From NCBI RefSeq assembly GCF_902825325.1, contig NZ_CADEAR010000011.1, positions 62,001-126,000 of the forward strand: a stretch of 64,000 bases of DNA, in the 5' to 3' direction. The notes beneath the pieces are model-generated. The model was not told where the DNA came from. It did no database searches and saw nothing but the letters and a program-made list of their open reading frames with translations. How positions within the stretch are numbered: the first letter of the stretch is position 1; every line of letters starts with the position of its first letter. Shown here in pieces: positions 53,225 to 62,760 of the stretch. Origin of the DNA: Brucella tritici (GTDB lineage Bacteria; Pseudomonadota; Alphaproteobacteria; Rhizobiales; Rhizobiaceae). Made by a program: the position numbers and the translations under genes.

Positions 53225-54229
53225 ATGCGGCTTTTATCTTTGCTGGCTATTTCATTTTCCGCAGCTATGGCTTTCACGCCTTCAGCGCAGGCGAAAGACA
53301 AGCTCACCGTCTATACCTATGACAGTTTCGTTTCCGAATGGGGTCCGGGGCCAAAGGTCAAGGAAAACTTCGAGAAGGAATGCGGCTGCGAAGTTGACTG
53401 GATCGCCTCCGCCGATGGCGTTGCCCTGCTGAACCGTCTCAAGCTCGAAGGCAGCAATACCAAAGCCGATATCGTCCTCGGTCTCGATACCAATCTGACG
53501 ACCGAAGCGCGCGCCACCGGCTTTTTTGCACCAAGCGGCATCGACCAGAGCAATGTGAGCGTTCCGGGCGGCTTTAAGGACGATATCTTCGTTCCCTACG
53601 ACTACGGCTATTTCGCCGTGGTCTACGATTCGGAAAAGCTGCCCAATCCTCCAAAGAGCCTGAAGGAACTGGTCGAAGGCGATCCTTCGCAGAAGATCGT
53701 GCTGCAAGACCCGCGCACGTCAACGCCGGGGCTGGGCATGCTGCTCTGGATGAAATCCGTCTACGGCAATGAGGCGGAAGCGGCCTGGCAGAAACTGCAG
53801 AAGCGCATTCTCACCGTCACACCCGGCTGGTCGGAGGCTTATGGACTCTTCACCAAGGGCGAAGCCCCGATGGTACTGTCCTATACGACGTCTCCCGCCT
53901 ATCACATGATCGCGGAAAAGACGGAGCGCTATAAGGCTCTGGCCTATCCGGAGGGTAATTATCTCCAGATCGAGTTAGCCGCTCAAACCACGACCGGCGC
54001 AAAAAATCCTCTGGCGCAAAAATTTCTGGCTTTCATGACCGGCCCCGGTTTCCAGAATGTCATTCCTGAAACCAACTGGATGTATCCAGCCGGCAAGACT
54101 TCCGCCCCACTTCCAGCCGCTTTCGACGCACTGCCGAAGCCCGAAAAGATGCTTCTCCTCCCTTCCGACGAAGTCGCCAAGAACAGGAAGTCATGGGTCG
54201 ATGAATGGCTGGCCGCGACCAGTAAATGA
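53225..54229 (+). CDS. thiB: Thiamine ABC transporter, substrate-binding protein
   Basis: ThiB is the periplasmic protein that binds thiamine and TPP for the ThiBPQ importer. The ATG at 53225 has AGGAAG upstream and gives 334 residues, with a signal peptide ending at FTPSAQA. The mature start [20 protein letters not shown], then [15 protein letters not shown] and [20 protein letters not shown], are ThiB hallmarks. It is the first gene after the TPP riboswitch and overlaps thiP as ATGA. Confidence 0.95.
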   Translation: MRLLSLLAISFSAAMAFTPSAQAKDKLTVYTYDSFVSEWGPGPKVKENFEKECGCEVDWIASADGVALLNRLKLEGSNTKADIVLGLDTNLTTEARATGFFAPSGIDQSNVSVPGGFKDDIFVPYDYGYFAVVYDSEKLPNPPKSLKELVEGDPSQKIVLQDPRTSTPGLGMLLWMKSVYGNEAEAAWQKLQKRILTVTPGWSEAYGLFTKGEAPMVLSYTTSPAYHMIAEKTERYKALAYPEGNYLQIELAAQTTTGAKNPLAQKFLAFMTGPGFQNVIPETNWMYPAGKTSAPLPAAFDALPKPEKMLLLPSDEVAKNRKSWVDEWLAATSK

Positions 54230-55851
54230 CGACATTTCCGGCACAGCACCGCACGAAGAACATATCCGCCGCGAAGCCCGCTGCGGGTGCACTGGCGCTT
54301 GTCTTTCTGGTCGTGCTTGCCGGCGGCGCGCTTATCGCATTGGCATTTGAAGCGGGCAGCGGCGGCTTCGATGCCGCTGCCAATTTTGACACCTATCTAT
54401 GGCGGGTTGCTCGTTTCACGATCCTGCAGGCAATCGCTTCAAGCCTGCTTTCCGTGCTGTTTGCGGTTCCTGTCGCCCGCGCACTCTATGCCGAAGCAAA
54501 TTTTCCGGGGCGCGGGCTTATTCTGCGCCTGTTTGCCCTGCCGCTTGCTCTACCCGCACTCGTTGCAGTGCTCGGCGTCACCAGCATCTATGGCCGCAAC
54601 GGATTCATTGCGCATCTGTCCGAAGCCGCAGGTCATCCATTCCAGCCTGATATCTACGGAATCACCGGCATCCTGATCGCCCATATCTTCTTTAACATGC
54701 CGCTTGCGGTCCGTCTCATTCTGGCAGGATACGAATCCATACCGACCGATTACTTGAAGCTTGCCGCACAGCTCGGCATGGGTAATGGAGCGCGCTTCCG
54801 GCTCATCGAATGGCCCGTGATCCGGCGCAATCTGCCGGGCATGATCGGCCTCATTTTCATGCTCTGCGTGACCAGTTTCACGACCGTGCTGACGCTCGGC
54901 GGCGGGCCTCGTGCCACCACCCTGGAAGTTGCAATCTACCAGAGCCTGCATTTCGATTTCGATCCGGGCCGGGCGGTCGCCCTCACCTTCACGCAGCTTG
55001 TATTGACATTGCTTGTCCTTCTGGCCCTGCGTCTCACCGGAAGGCCATCGGAAGAAGCCTTCACCCATTCCGCGACACCACGACGCTACGGCAAAGCGTC
55101 CACGGCTGAGCACATTTCAAACATTGTCGTTATCGGGATAGGTTTCCTCTATGTCGCGCTGCCGATTGCAGGTGTGGTCATCTCCGGTCTCGCTGCCGAT
55201 CTTGTACGACTATTGACGGAGAGAACGGTCTGGCGCGCGATCGGCACCAGTCTGGTACTCGGTTTTTCAGCAGCACTCCTCTCGGTCATTCTGTCGCTTG
55301 CGCTTGTGTCAGCACGTGAAGCAGTGAAAGAACGTAAGCTCGCCAACATCTTCGATACAGGTGCCAGCCTGATCCTTGTCATGCCGCCAATTGTGATCGG
55401 CGCTGGCTGGTTCATCCTGCTTCGCCACTTCACCGATCCGTTTGCGATGGCACCATTCATGGTCGTCACCGTCAATGCGGCGATGGCCATGCCCTTTGCC
55501 GTGCGTCTGCTGCGCCCGGCGTGGGACACGGCAGCCAGCCGACACAACCGGCTTTGCGCACAACTGGGCATTCGCGGCTTCAACCGTTTCCAGCTCATCG
55601 ACTGGCCGTCGATCCGCAAACCTTTCGGCATGGCCTTTGCCTTTGCCATGGCGCTTTCTCTTGGCGACCTCGGCACGATTGCCCTGTTCGGCAGTGACGC
55701 GCTTTTGACGCTGCCCTATCTCCTCTTGCAGCGCATGGGCAGCTATCGCACATTCGACGCGGCGGGTCTGGCGCTTATTCTCGGGCTGCTTTGCCTCGTG
55801 TTGATGATGATCGCGGATCGCGCATCCCGAAAGGAAACGCCTTCTCTATGA
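54226..55851 (+). CDS. thiP: Thiamine ABC transporter, permease
   Basis: ThiP is the inner-membrane permease, a fused double permease of about twelve helices. The 541-residue protein has the two EAA-type loops, [20 protein letters not shown] (about 171-190) and [20 protein letters not shown] (about 440-459), that contact ThiQ. It overlaps thiB and thiQ by four bases each, giving tight thiBPQ coupling. Confidence 0.95.
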   Translation: MTTFPAQHRTKNISAAKPAAGALALVFLVVLAGGALIALAFEAGSGGFDAAANFDTYLWRVARFTILQAIASSLLSVLFAVPVARALYAEANFPGRGLILRLFALPLALPALVAVLGVTSIYGRNGFIAHLSEAAGHPFQPDIYGITGILIAHIFFNMPLAVRLILAGYESIPTDYLKLAAQLGMGNGARFRLIEWPVIRRNLPGMIGLIFMLCVTSFTTVLTLGGGPRATTLEVAIYQSLHFDFDPGRAVALTFTQLVLTLLVLLALRLTGRPSEEAFTHSATPRRYGKASTAEHISNIVVIGIGFLYVALPIAGVVISGLAADLVRLLTERTVWRAIGTSLVLGFSAALLSVILSLALVSAREAVKERKLANIFDTGASLILVMPPIVIGAGWFILLRHFTDPFAMAPFMVVTVNAAMAMPFAVRLLRPAWDTAASRHNRLCAQLGIRGFNRFQLIDWPSIRKPFGMAFAFAMALSLGDLGTIALFGSDALLTLPYLLLQRMGSYRTFDAAGLALILGLLCLVLMMIADRASRKETPSL

Positions 55852-56600
55852 ATGCCACGATAAACGCCCTTGCCGAAATTCGCCTCGATGACCTTCGTTT
55901 CAGCTATGGCGAAACCGCCATGCATTTCGATGCGACGATAAAGGGCGGTGTCATTGCTGCGGTTGTCGGGCCAAGTGGTTCGGGCAAGTCGACACTTCTC
56001 AACCTGATTGCCGGTTTCGAACTCCCGCAATCCGGTCATATCTTCATTGGCGATAAAGACGTGAGTGAACTTTCGCCAGCCGACCGGCCTGTTTCGATGG
56101 TGTTTCAGGAAAACAACCTGTTTGCCCACCTGACCGTCGAACAGAATGTCGGTCTCGGACGCTCGCCGAACCTGAAGCTGACCGCAGAAGATAGCATCGA
56201 TATCGCAGAAGCCCTGTCGCGTGTCGGGCTCGCAGGCAAAGAACAGCGCAAGCCTGAAGCGCTTTCCGGCGGCGAACGCCAGCGCGTAGCGATTGCCCGC
56301 GCCCTCATACGCCAGCGCCCGATTCTGCTCCTTGACGAAGCCTTCGCCTCACTTGGCCCGGCGCTACGACACCAGATGCTGGATCTGGTCAGGGAGCTTC
56401 AACTTGAAACCGGCATGACGGTGCTGATGGTAACGCACACGCCTGAAGATGCGCTCTATCTTGATGCAGTGTTGCTTTTTCTCGACAGTGGTCGGATTTC
56501 CGCGATGGGCCCCTCTGCCGAACTGCTTTCGCCGACTGGACCGGAAGCATTGCGGCACTATATCGGCGAAAAGCGGAGTTCAGGGCTAAGCCTCAAATAG
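55848..56600 (+). CDS. thiQ: Thiamine ABC transporter, ATPase
   Basis: ThiQ powers the thiamine importer. The start at 55848 overlaps the thiP stop (ATGA) and gives 250 residues. Motifs are Walker [15 protein letters not shown]-loop [13 protein letters not shown], signature [14 protein letters not shown], Walker [14 protein letters not shown] (family usual FSALDP is altered at this end) and H-loop VTHTPEDAL. It is the last gene of thiBPQ. Confidence 0.94.
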   Translation: MNATINALAEIRLDDLRFSYGETAMHFDATIKGGVIAAVVGPSGSGKSTLLNLIAGFELPQSGHIFIGDKDVSELSPADRPVSMVFQENNLFAHLTVEQNVGLGRSPNLKLTAEDSIDIAEALSRVGLAGKEQRKPEALSGGERQRVAIARALIRQRPILLLDEAFASLGPALRHQMLDLVRELQLETGMTVLMVTHTPEDALYLDAVLLFLDSGRISAMGPSAELLSPTGPEALRHYIGEKRSSGLSLK

Positions 56601-56751
56601 AGTTACAGTTGCGGACATATTTTGTTCGCAATCTGCCGGAAGAACCGGTTACAGATTTCTTGTGCTGCCTTGGACGGCTTGTACCTGTTCTGGTCTGTGG
56701 CTAGATTTGGCCGCGGATCAAGCAATCTGATTCAGAAGCGAGGATAAAATA

Positions 56752-58284
56752 CTGTTCCGTCAATCGACCCGTTCCCGGGCCTTCCTGCGTCTACCCATCT
56801 CCCTGCCAGAATGGACGCAGCAAAATTGGCGGAAACCAGCCATCGGTCTTGGCTTGCTTGCGATCGCCCTGATTTCAGGTTGCCAGTCGATCAATTCCAG
56901 CAAAGATCTGGGCCTGCAGCCTTCCGACAATCCGGTGACTGTCGACAATGTAACACGCAATGACCGACTGGCCCAGCTTGGTGCCCAGCAGCATCCGCGT
57001 ATCCTCGCGACCTATGGCGGCGAGTACAAGGACCAGAAGCTTGAGCGCATGGTGGCGAAGATCGTCGGCAAGCTGACGACCGTTACTGACAAGCCGGACC
57101 AGACCTATCGCATCACCATTCTTGATAGTCCCAATATCAATGCCTTCGCATTGCCGGGCGGCTATCTCTACGTAACGCGCGGCCTGCTGGCGCTCGCCAA
57201 CGACTCTTCGGAAGTCGCGGCTGTCATCGCCCATGAAATGGGCCATGTCATTGCCAATCACGGCATTTTGCGGCAGGAGAAGGAAGCTGAGACAGCCATA
57301 GCCGGGCGCGTTGCCAGCGAAGTGCTGCATAATGAATCTGCCAGCCGCGAAGAAGCGCTGCGCGGCAAGTTGCGGCTTGCCCAGTTCTCGCGTAATCAGG
57401 AATTGCAGGCGGATGCCATCGGCATCAAGATGATCGGCGAAGCTGGTTATGATCCGTTCGCTTCGGCCCGTTTCCTGCAATCGATGGAAGCCTATACGGG
57501 TTTCCGCTCGGTTTCGGGCGCGACAGACGCCAGCCTCGACTTCCTGGCAAGCCACCCGGCAACTCCGCAGCGTATCCAGCTTGCGCTCGGACATGCACGC
57601 CGCATCGGCGCACCAGGAGTCGGCACGACTGATCGCGATTCCTTCCTCAACGGTATTGACGGCCTTCTTTACGGCGACTCACCCAATGAAGGTTATGTCC
57701 GCGAACAGACCTTCATCCATCCGAAGCTCGGCGTCACTTTCCGGGCACCAGATGGCTTCACCATCGACAATTCAGCCAATGCGGTCATGGCAAGCGGCCC
57801 CGGCGAAGTTGCCATTCGTTTCGATGGCGCATCTCTTCCGGCCGGATCGAATCTTGCCGACTATATCCGGTCGGGCTGGGTGACCGGTCTCGACGACAGT
57901 TCGATCCAGACCACCACCATCAATGGATTGCCCGCTGCGACTGCGCGCGCCAGTGCCGACCGGTGGCAATTCGACATTGTGGTTATTGGTGCAAACAACA
58001 AGGTCTATCGCTTCCTGACAGCGGCACCGAAAGGCAGTAACGCGCTTCTGCCTGCTTCACAGACGGTCACCCAGTCCTTCCGCCTGCTGTCGCCAGCCGA
58101 ACAAAACGCCATCAAGCCGCTTCGCATCCGCGTCGTGACGGTGAAGCCGGGCGACACGCTGGCCAGCCTGTCGGCACGCATGCAGGGCACCACCCGCAAG
58201 CTGGAACTGTTCCGCCTTCTCAATGCCATGTCGGCGGGAGCGACGGTTTCGGTCGGCGACCGCGTGAAGCTGATCAGCGAGTAA
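56752..58284 (+). CDS. M48 metalloprotease lipoprotein with LysM-like C-terminus
   Basis: The protein is a BepA/YfgC-like periplasmic zinc protease anchored by a lipobox (AIALISGC). It has HEMGHVIANH (HExxH) within VAAVIAHEMGHVIANHG and a third metal ligand in NQELQADAIGIKMI. The last about 50 residues (VVTVKPGDTLASLSARMQGT) resemble a LysM peptidoglycan-binding domain. There is no ATG, GTG or TTG at a sensible start. GAGGA lies seven bases before CTG (56752) and four before ATA (56749); I use CTG, giving 510 residues. The first TTG (56854) would leave no basic N-region. Confidence 0.85.
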   Translation: MFRQSTRSRAFLRLPISLPEWTQQNWRKPAIGLGLLAIALISGCQSINSSKDLGLQPSDNPVTVDNVTRNDRLAQLGAQQHPRILATYGGEYKDQKLERMVAKIVGKLTTVTDKPDQTYRITILDSPNINAFALPGGYLYVTRGLLALANDSSEVAAVIAHEMGHVIANHGILRQEKEAETAIAGRVASEVLHNESASREEALRGKLRLAQFSRNQELQADAIGIKMIGEAGYDPFASARFLQSMEAYTGFRSVSGATDASLDFLASHPATPQRIQLALGHARRIGAPGVGTTDRDSFLNGIDGLLYGDSPNEGYVREQTFIHPKLGVTFRAPDGFTIDNSANAVMASGPGEVAIRFDGASLPAGSNLADYIRSGWVTGLDDSSIQTTTINGLPAATARASADRWQFDIVVIGANNKVYRFLTAAPKGSNALLPASQTVTQSFRLLSPAEQNAIKPLRIRVVTVKPGDTLASLSARMQGTTRKLELFRLLNAMSAGATVSVGDRVKLISE

Positions 58285-58290
58285 GTCACG

Positions 58291-58995
58291 ATGACGGAAA
58301 CTCTCATCCACTCTGTCCTTGCTGGAAAAGTCGCTCCTCTCGGGGCTCGCGGCGTTCCAAGCGGCATCGACAAGCAGCCGGTTTCCGGCAAGGCCCGCGT
58401 GACTTTCGAAGGGCTGGACTGCGATGCGCAGGGCGATCGGAAAGTGCATGGCGGCCCGGAAAAGGTGCTTCATCATTACCCGCACGATCATTATGCGGTC
58501 TGGCGCGAAGAGATTGGCGAAAACCCGCGTCTGAATCTGCGCGGTGCTTTCGGCGAAAACATCTCCACGTCGGGTCTCGATGAACACAATGTTGCCGTGG
58601 GCGACAGGTTCCGGCTCGGCAGTGCACTTGTCGAGGTTTCACAGGGCCGCCAGCCTTGCTGGAAACTGAACGAACGCTTTGCAACCGCCGACATGGCCGT
58701 GCGCGTCCAGAAGACGGGACGAACAGGCTGGTACTATCGTATTCTGGAAGAAGGTCACGTGGAAACCGGCGATACGATGATCCTGGTCGACCGCCTTTCG
58801 CCGGACTGGACACTGCATCGTGTCTGGCACCTGCTTTATGTCGACACACTAAATTATGATGAACTGTCTGTGATGGCGGAGCTTTCGCATCTCGCCGACA
58901 GCTGGAAGCGCTATGCAGTGCGCCGCCTCGAAAATCGCAAGGTCGAGGACTGGTCGTTGCGCCTTGAAGGCAAGACTGCGGAATCGCAAAAGTAA
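58291..58995 (+). CDS. MOSC-domain protein (YiiM-like)
   Basis: The 234-residue protein has the MOSC domain with DCDAQGDRKVHGGPEKVLHH (about 43-62), FGENISTSGLDEHNVAVGD and the Cys-containing VEVSQGRQPCWKLNERF (about 111-127), which may carry the molybdenum or sulphur centre. A C-terminal three-helix domain follows, as in YiiM. YiiM-type proteins reduce N-hydroxylated bases. It begins six bases after the M48 gene, so co-transcription is likely. Confidence 0.9.
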   Translation: MTETLIHSVLAGKVAPLGARGVPSGIDKQPVSGKARVTFEGLDCDAQGDRKVHGGPEKVLHHYPHDHYAVWREEIGENPRLNLRGAFGENISTSGLDEHNVAVGDRFRLGSALVEVSQGRQPCWKLNERFATADMAVRVQKTGRTGWYYRILEEGHVETGDTMILVDRLSPDWTLHRVWHLLYVDTLNYDELSVMAELSHLADSWKRYAVRRLENRKVEDWSLRLEGKTAESQK

Positions 58996-59040
58996 GGAGC
59001 CAATTGGCCCCTCTACTTGTATTGCCCTGACCGTAACAGC

Positions 59041-59976
59041 TTACGCTTGATAGGCCGCCAGTTCGTGCTGGCTCAAGAGGGCAATCTTCAGCTTCTCCAT
59101 AGCACGACTTTCAATCTGCCGTACCCTCTCCTTGGAGATGCCAAGCTTTTCACCCAGCGCTTCGAGCGTCACGCCGTCATCATCGAGACGACGCTCACGG
59201 ATGATGTGCAATTCGCGCTCGTTCAGCGTGTCCAGAGCCACGTTAAGCCACTGATTACGGCGTTCCATATCGATGGAACTTTCGGCGATCTCGTCCTGCA
59301 ACGGATGATCGTCAACCAGAAAATCCATACGACGGGACGCGCCAGACTCGTCATTGTTCACAGGTGCCGATAGAGAACTGTCTGGTCCCGAAAGGCGGCT
59401 GTCCATGATCTCGACATCGTTTGTCGAAACACCCAACTGATCGGAAATTTCCCGATACATCTCAGCCTTGGTCATATTGTCGTCGGACTGAGCCAGTTTC
59501 GAACGAAGCCGCCGCAGATTGAAAAACAGCGCCTTTTGCGCCGAACTCGTGCCACCGCGCACGATGGACCAATTGCGCAGGATATAATCCTGCATAGACG
59601 CGCGAATCCACCACGACGCATAGGTCGAAAAACGCACTTCCCGTTCGGGATCGAAACGTGCGGCGGCTTCAAGAAGACCGACGTAACCTTCCTGAATGAG
59701 ATCGTTCATCGGCAATTTGAACTTGCGGAAGCGCCCGGCCATGGAGATGACCAATCTCATATGTGCGGATGTGATGCGATGTAGTGCTTCCTGATCTTTC
59801 AGTTCCTTCCAGCGAATGGCGAGGGCTCGCTCCTCTTCGCGCTCCAGATAGGGAGCCGACATTGCGCTGCGGATCATGGATTGAGAAGAGGCTGCTGTCG
59901 CTGGGAGGCTACGCGCAACCATAGGCATGCGATTGGCTGGAACTGCGGAAGAACTGCTCATGGATGACTGCTTCAT
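59041..59976 (-). CDS. rpoH2: RNA polymerase sigma-32 factor, RpoH2 type
   Basis: The 311-residue sigma factor starts at 59976 with AGGAGA upstream. Region 2 includes FRKFKLPMNDLIQEGYVGLL and FSTYASWWIRASMQDYILRN. The RpoH box appears as AQKALFFNLRRLR, and region 4 ends LEALGEKLGISKERVRQIES. Alphaproteobacteria usually have two RpoH proteins. The Ser/Ala-rich N-terminus and the EcfG-type promoter upstream favour RpoH2, which serves oxidative and envelope stress. Confidence 0.88.
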   Translation of the reverse strand: MKQSSMSSSSAVPANRMPMVARSLPATAASSQSMIRSAMSAPYLEREEERALAIRWKELKDQEALHRITSAHMRLVISMAGRFRKFKLPMNDLIQEGYVGLLEAAARFDPEREVRFSTYASWWIRASMQDYILRNWSIVRGGTSSAQKALFFNLRRLRSKLAQSDDNMTKAEMYREISDQLGVSTNDVEIMDSRLSGPDSSLSAPVNNDESGASRRMDFLVDDHPLQDEIAESSIDMERRNQWLNVALDTLNERELHIIRERRLDDDGVTLEALGEKLGISKERVRQIESRAMEKLKIALLSQHELAAYQA

Positions 59977-60152
59977 CTGGTTCTCCTGTTCTGAACTCAC
60001 GCCCGACGGGCGTTCAGTGGAAGGATATGCCAGTCCCACAAAGACCCCTTGGACGAACTAGCGAATTCGCCCAAAACTCCCCGCCAGGCCTATTCTTTGG
60101 CCAATATGATTACGCCGCAAAACAAACCCGTTTACGAACTGGTGTCTGGGAG

Positions 60153-60177
60153 AACGCATCAGCTGCGATCAGGTTCC
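60153..60177 (-). promoter_or_regulatory. EcfG-type promoter of rpoH2
   Basis: On the minus strand GGAAC (60177-60173), a 16-base spacer, then CGTT (60156-60153) match the general-stress sigma consensus GGAAC-N16/17-CGTT. It lies about 170 bases upstream of the rpoH2 ATG. In S. meliloti rpoH2 is a target of this sigma factor. Confidence 0.75.
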
Positions 60178-60330
60178 CTCTCTCCAAGGATAATTCTCTG
60201 GCAACGCAGGAAGATGACCAGGGAGGTTAACGATTGATTGCGAAATTCAATAGAATTTTAACCAAACCATATTGCCCTCTATTTGCATGGAGGGCTGTGG
60301 AACCCAATTCCTACTGGTCAAGTAGCAAAC

Positions 60331-60362
60331 AAAAAAAGCCCGGCTTTGGCCGGGCTTTTTTG
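60331..60362. terminator. carD terminator
   Basis: AAAAAAAGCCCGGC-tttg-GCCGGGCTTTTTT, 20 bases past the carD stop. It is symmetric enough to work both ways. Confidence 0.92.
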
Positions 60363-60381
60363 AAAGAAAGCGAAGTAAAGC

Positions 60382-60963
60382 TTATGCGGCTTCGACTTCA
60401 TCGTCCTCAAGGTCCGCTTCAGCGTCGGCTTTGCCGCGCTTCGGTCCCTTGGCGAGATTTGCTTCGATCAGACGAACTGCTTCGGTTTCCGAAAGCTTGT
60501 TCACGGCAGCGATTTCGCGCGCCATGCGATCAAGGGCAGCTTCATAAAGCTGGCGTTCCGAATAAGACTGTTCCGGCTGGTTCTCAGCGCGGAAAAGATC
60601 GCGAACGACTTCCGAGATCGAGATTAGATCGCCGGAATTGATCTTCGCATCATATTCCTGGGCGCGGCGCGACCACATGGTACGCTTCACACGTGCGCGA
60701 CCCTGTACGACCTTCAGTGCACGTTCAACATAGTCGGTCTCCGACAGCTTGCGCATACCGATGGAAGCGGCTTTGGCTACCGGCACCTTCAGGCGCATCT
60801 TGTCTTTTTCGAAATCGATCACGAAAAGCTCGAGCTTGTGGCCTGCCACTTCCTGCTCTTCGATGGTGACGATCTGGCCGACGCCATGAGCCGGATACAC
60901 GATCGCCTCACCGGCCTTGAAACCGCCACGCGCTACTGGAGCCTTTTTCTGCTGGGATGACAT
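60382..60963 (-). CDS. carD: CarD/CdnL-family transcription regulator
   Basis: CarD proteins bind the RNA polymerase beta subunit and stabilise open complexes, notably at rRNA promoters. The start at 60963 (MSSQQKKAPVARGG) gives 193 residues. ATG at 60972 is an alternative, but GGGAG sits only two bases before it. The RID Tudor-like domain reads GEAIVYPAHGVGQIVTIEEQ then HKLELFVIDFEKDKMRLKVP. The helical C-terminal domain follows, and the last 20 residues are acidic. It is transcribed alone with its own terminator. Confidence 0.92.
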   Translation of the reverse strand: MSSQQKKAPVARGGFKAGEAIVYPAHGVGQIVTIEEQEVAGHKLELFVIDFEKDKMRLKVPVAKAASIGMRKLSETDYVERALKVVQGRARVKRTMWSRRAQEYDAKINSGDLISISEVVRDLFRAENQPEQSYSERQLYEAALDRMAREIAAVNKLSETEAVRLIEANLAKGPKRGKADAEADLEDDEVEAA

Positions 60964-61537
60964 ACGCTTCATTACTCCCTGTTGTGCCCGGCGCAACCCG
61001 CCGGTTGACACATGATTTTCGACCGCGCTCCGGAGATAATGAAGCACGGAAGTTGTTTGTCGGTTTGGAACTGAAAACGTATCTGACGGCAAATCTAGCC
61101 GACCGGGTGTACGGTGAGGGGGACGACGCCAAATCGCAATCATCTTCCCCGGTGCCATTCAGCCCGGTACTAAAGATCAGCCCTTTCAGAGATTAACGCA
61201 TAGCGCCACGAATTGACGTCCAGTCACCGAAATTATTGGAGCAACCTAACACAATTTCGCGAAAGAATCAACAAATTGCCAAATATGTCGTATTTGGCAA
61301 TGCAACACGCCTAAAAGATGGGCGTTTTTCCGTGATTTCATTCGTCTTTTGCCGATGCATTGCAGAAAAAGCAAGTGATAATTGCTGTATTCGAGCATTG
61401 TCAGACAACCTGGCAGTCTTGACAGGCTGAACGTACGCATCTCGGAAGCGCAAGGTCTTCCGAAACAAAGACATACTTATGCAATACCTTCGTGCTTGCA
61501 GCAGCGTGCAAGCAGCGTCTGCAACACCGGGCCGGTA
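60964..61537. other. Non-coding region carD / fdxA
   Basis: No convincing gene is seen in 574 bases. It holds the carD promoter zone and, further right, sequence past the fdxA stop. A short GC hairpin GCTTGCA/TGCAAGC lies near 61494-61514, and CGCC...GGGCGTTTTT near 61308-61328 could be a weak terminator. Confidence 0.4.
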
Positions 61538-61876
61538 TTAGTCACCACTACCCGGCTCGGCAGAGAAATACTTCTCCAGCTTGCCAGCCACGCCGTCCAT
61601 TTCCTTGGCTTCCGGCAGAGCATCCTTTTTCGCGGTAATATTGGGCCATTTTGCCGCATATTCCGTATTCAGCTCCAACCACTTGTCGAGGCCCGGCTCG
61701 GTGTCGGGGCTGATCGCCTCGGCAGGGCATTCCGGTTCACATACGCCACAGTCGATGCACTCGTCGGGATTGATGACGAGCATGTTTTCGCCTTCGTAGA
61801 AGCAATCGACCGGACAGACCTCGACGCAGTCCGTATATTTGCAGCGAATGCAATTATCGGTCACGACATACGTCAT
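61538..61876 (-). CDS. fdxA: 7Fe ferredoxin FdxA
   Basis: The 112-residue ferredoxin has cysteines at 9, 12, 17, 21, 25, 40, 43, 46 and 50. This matches the Azotobacter FdI pattern shifted by one: C9/C17/C50 for the 3Fe-4S cluster and C21/C40/C43/C46 for the 4Fe-4S cluster. The long C-terminal extension (about 55-112) is typical of FdxA. It carries electrons in the cytoplasm. It is transcribed away from the two-hairpin repeat copy B, which lies 143 bases upstream. Confidence 0.96.
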   Translation of the reverse strand: MTYVVTDNCIRCKYTDCVEVCPVDCFYEGENMLVINPDECIDCGVCEPECPAEAISPDTEPGLDKWLELNTEYAAKWPNITAKKDALPEAKEMDGVAGKLEKYFSAEPGSGD

Positions 61877-62369
61877 CGTCGAACTCCTGTTGCCGCCCGA
61901 ATTCCAGAAGAGGCAGCTTATCTATCCTACAGCTTTGCGCCGATACTCCGGCAAGCCTACAATCGGCTCGGGGCTTTGGAATATCTCGCCACGAAGTCAC
62001 TGTGCACGGAAATGGTTGCTAGTGGATTGAATTTGACGTTTGATACCTGCCCGACATCAATCTCATTTCAAACGTCAAATTCGAAAAATCCACTAGATCC
62101 ATGGGTTTATTAGTGGTCTTTTAGATTCCGACATTTGCTCGAAGTCTGTATCAGACCACTAGCCTCAGCCCATGCCCTTTTATGACAATGCGTGAGGTAA
62201 CGATTTTATCCTGCCATGACAAGGGTACAAACGCCGCAATGTCACGAAGTCACGCACATCTGAAACAGCATTTCGTTTGAGGGCTTTTGCGTGGAAAAGG
62301 CTTTCGCCGGGACGGTTCAACACGCAATTTCCATCACCGCCAAAAGATGCCTGCGGCAACGCGTCCGTC
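61877..62369. other. Intergenic region fdxA / S4-domain gene
   Basis: The 493 bases contain copy B of the two-hairpin repeat (62019-62162). The rest shows no gene. Confidence 0.5.
62019..62162. repeat. Two-hairpin repeat element, copy B
   Basis: The first hairpin (62019-62096) is nearly identical to copy A, including the extra four bases in the 3' arm. After a 13-base linker the second hairpin (62110-62162) keeps TAGTGGTCTTTT, CCGACATTTGCTCG and the closing GACCACTAG. It has lost the complementary inner arm, so only its base can pair. Element ends are CTAGTGG and CCACTAG as in copy A. Confidence 0.88.
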
Positions 62370-62759
62370 TCAGCTTCCGCGCAAACGATCCGTTTCACGG
62401 CGTTCTTTCTTGGTCGGGCGCCCTGCTCCGCTCTCACGTTGTGGCACTACCGCCTCCGCTGCCATCGCAGTAGCAGATGCCGGTGGCGGCGAAAGATCTT
62501 CATAAAGAAGCTGGGCTTCGGGCGCTGGACCGCGGCGCTCACCTGGAGCAACTATCTTGTAAATGAGGATACGACGATCAAGTGTGATGGTCAGCACATC
62601 GCCAACCTTCACCTGATGAGCGGCCTGTTCAATCTTGTCACGGTTGACCCGGACCTTGCCGCCGACGGCGAGTTTCGCCGCCAGCGATCTTGATTTGACC
62701 ACGCGCGCAAAGAACAGCCACTTGTCGATTCGCTGTCTTGCGCCCGTTTCTGCAGTCAT
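62370..62759 (-). CDS. S4 RNA-binding domain protein (Hsp15-like)
   Basis: The 129-residue protein starts RQRIDKWLFFARVVKSRSLA followed by AKLAVGGKVRVNRDKIEQAA, the S4 domain (about 8-60) as in Hsp15/HslR. A basic, low-complexity tail follows. Hsp15 rescues stalled 50S subunits carrying nascent chains. The gene follows the helicase gene by one base on the same strand, so the two are co-transcribed. Confidence 0.9.
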   Translation of the reverse strand: MTAETGARQRIDKWLFFARVVKSRSLAAKLAVGGKVRVNRDKIEQAAHQVKVGDVLTITLDRRILIYKIVAPGERRGPAPEAQLLYEDLSPPPASATAMAAEAVVPQRESGAGRPTKKERRETDRLRGS

Positions 62760-62760
62760 C

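Larger units (their letters stand above)
59977..60381. other. Regulatory region rpoH2 / end of carD
   Basis: The 405 bases hold the EcfG-type promoter of rpoH2 (60153-60177) and the carD terminator (60331-60362). No gene is seen. Confidence 0.6.
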
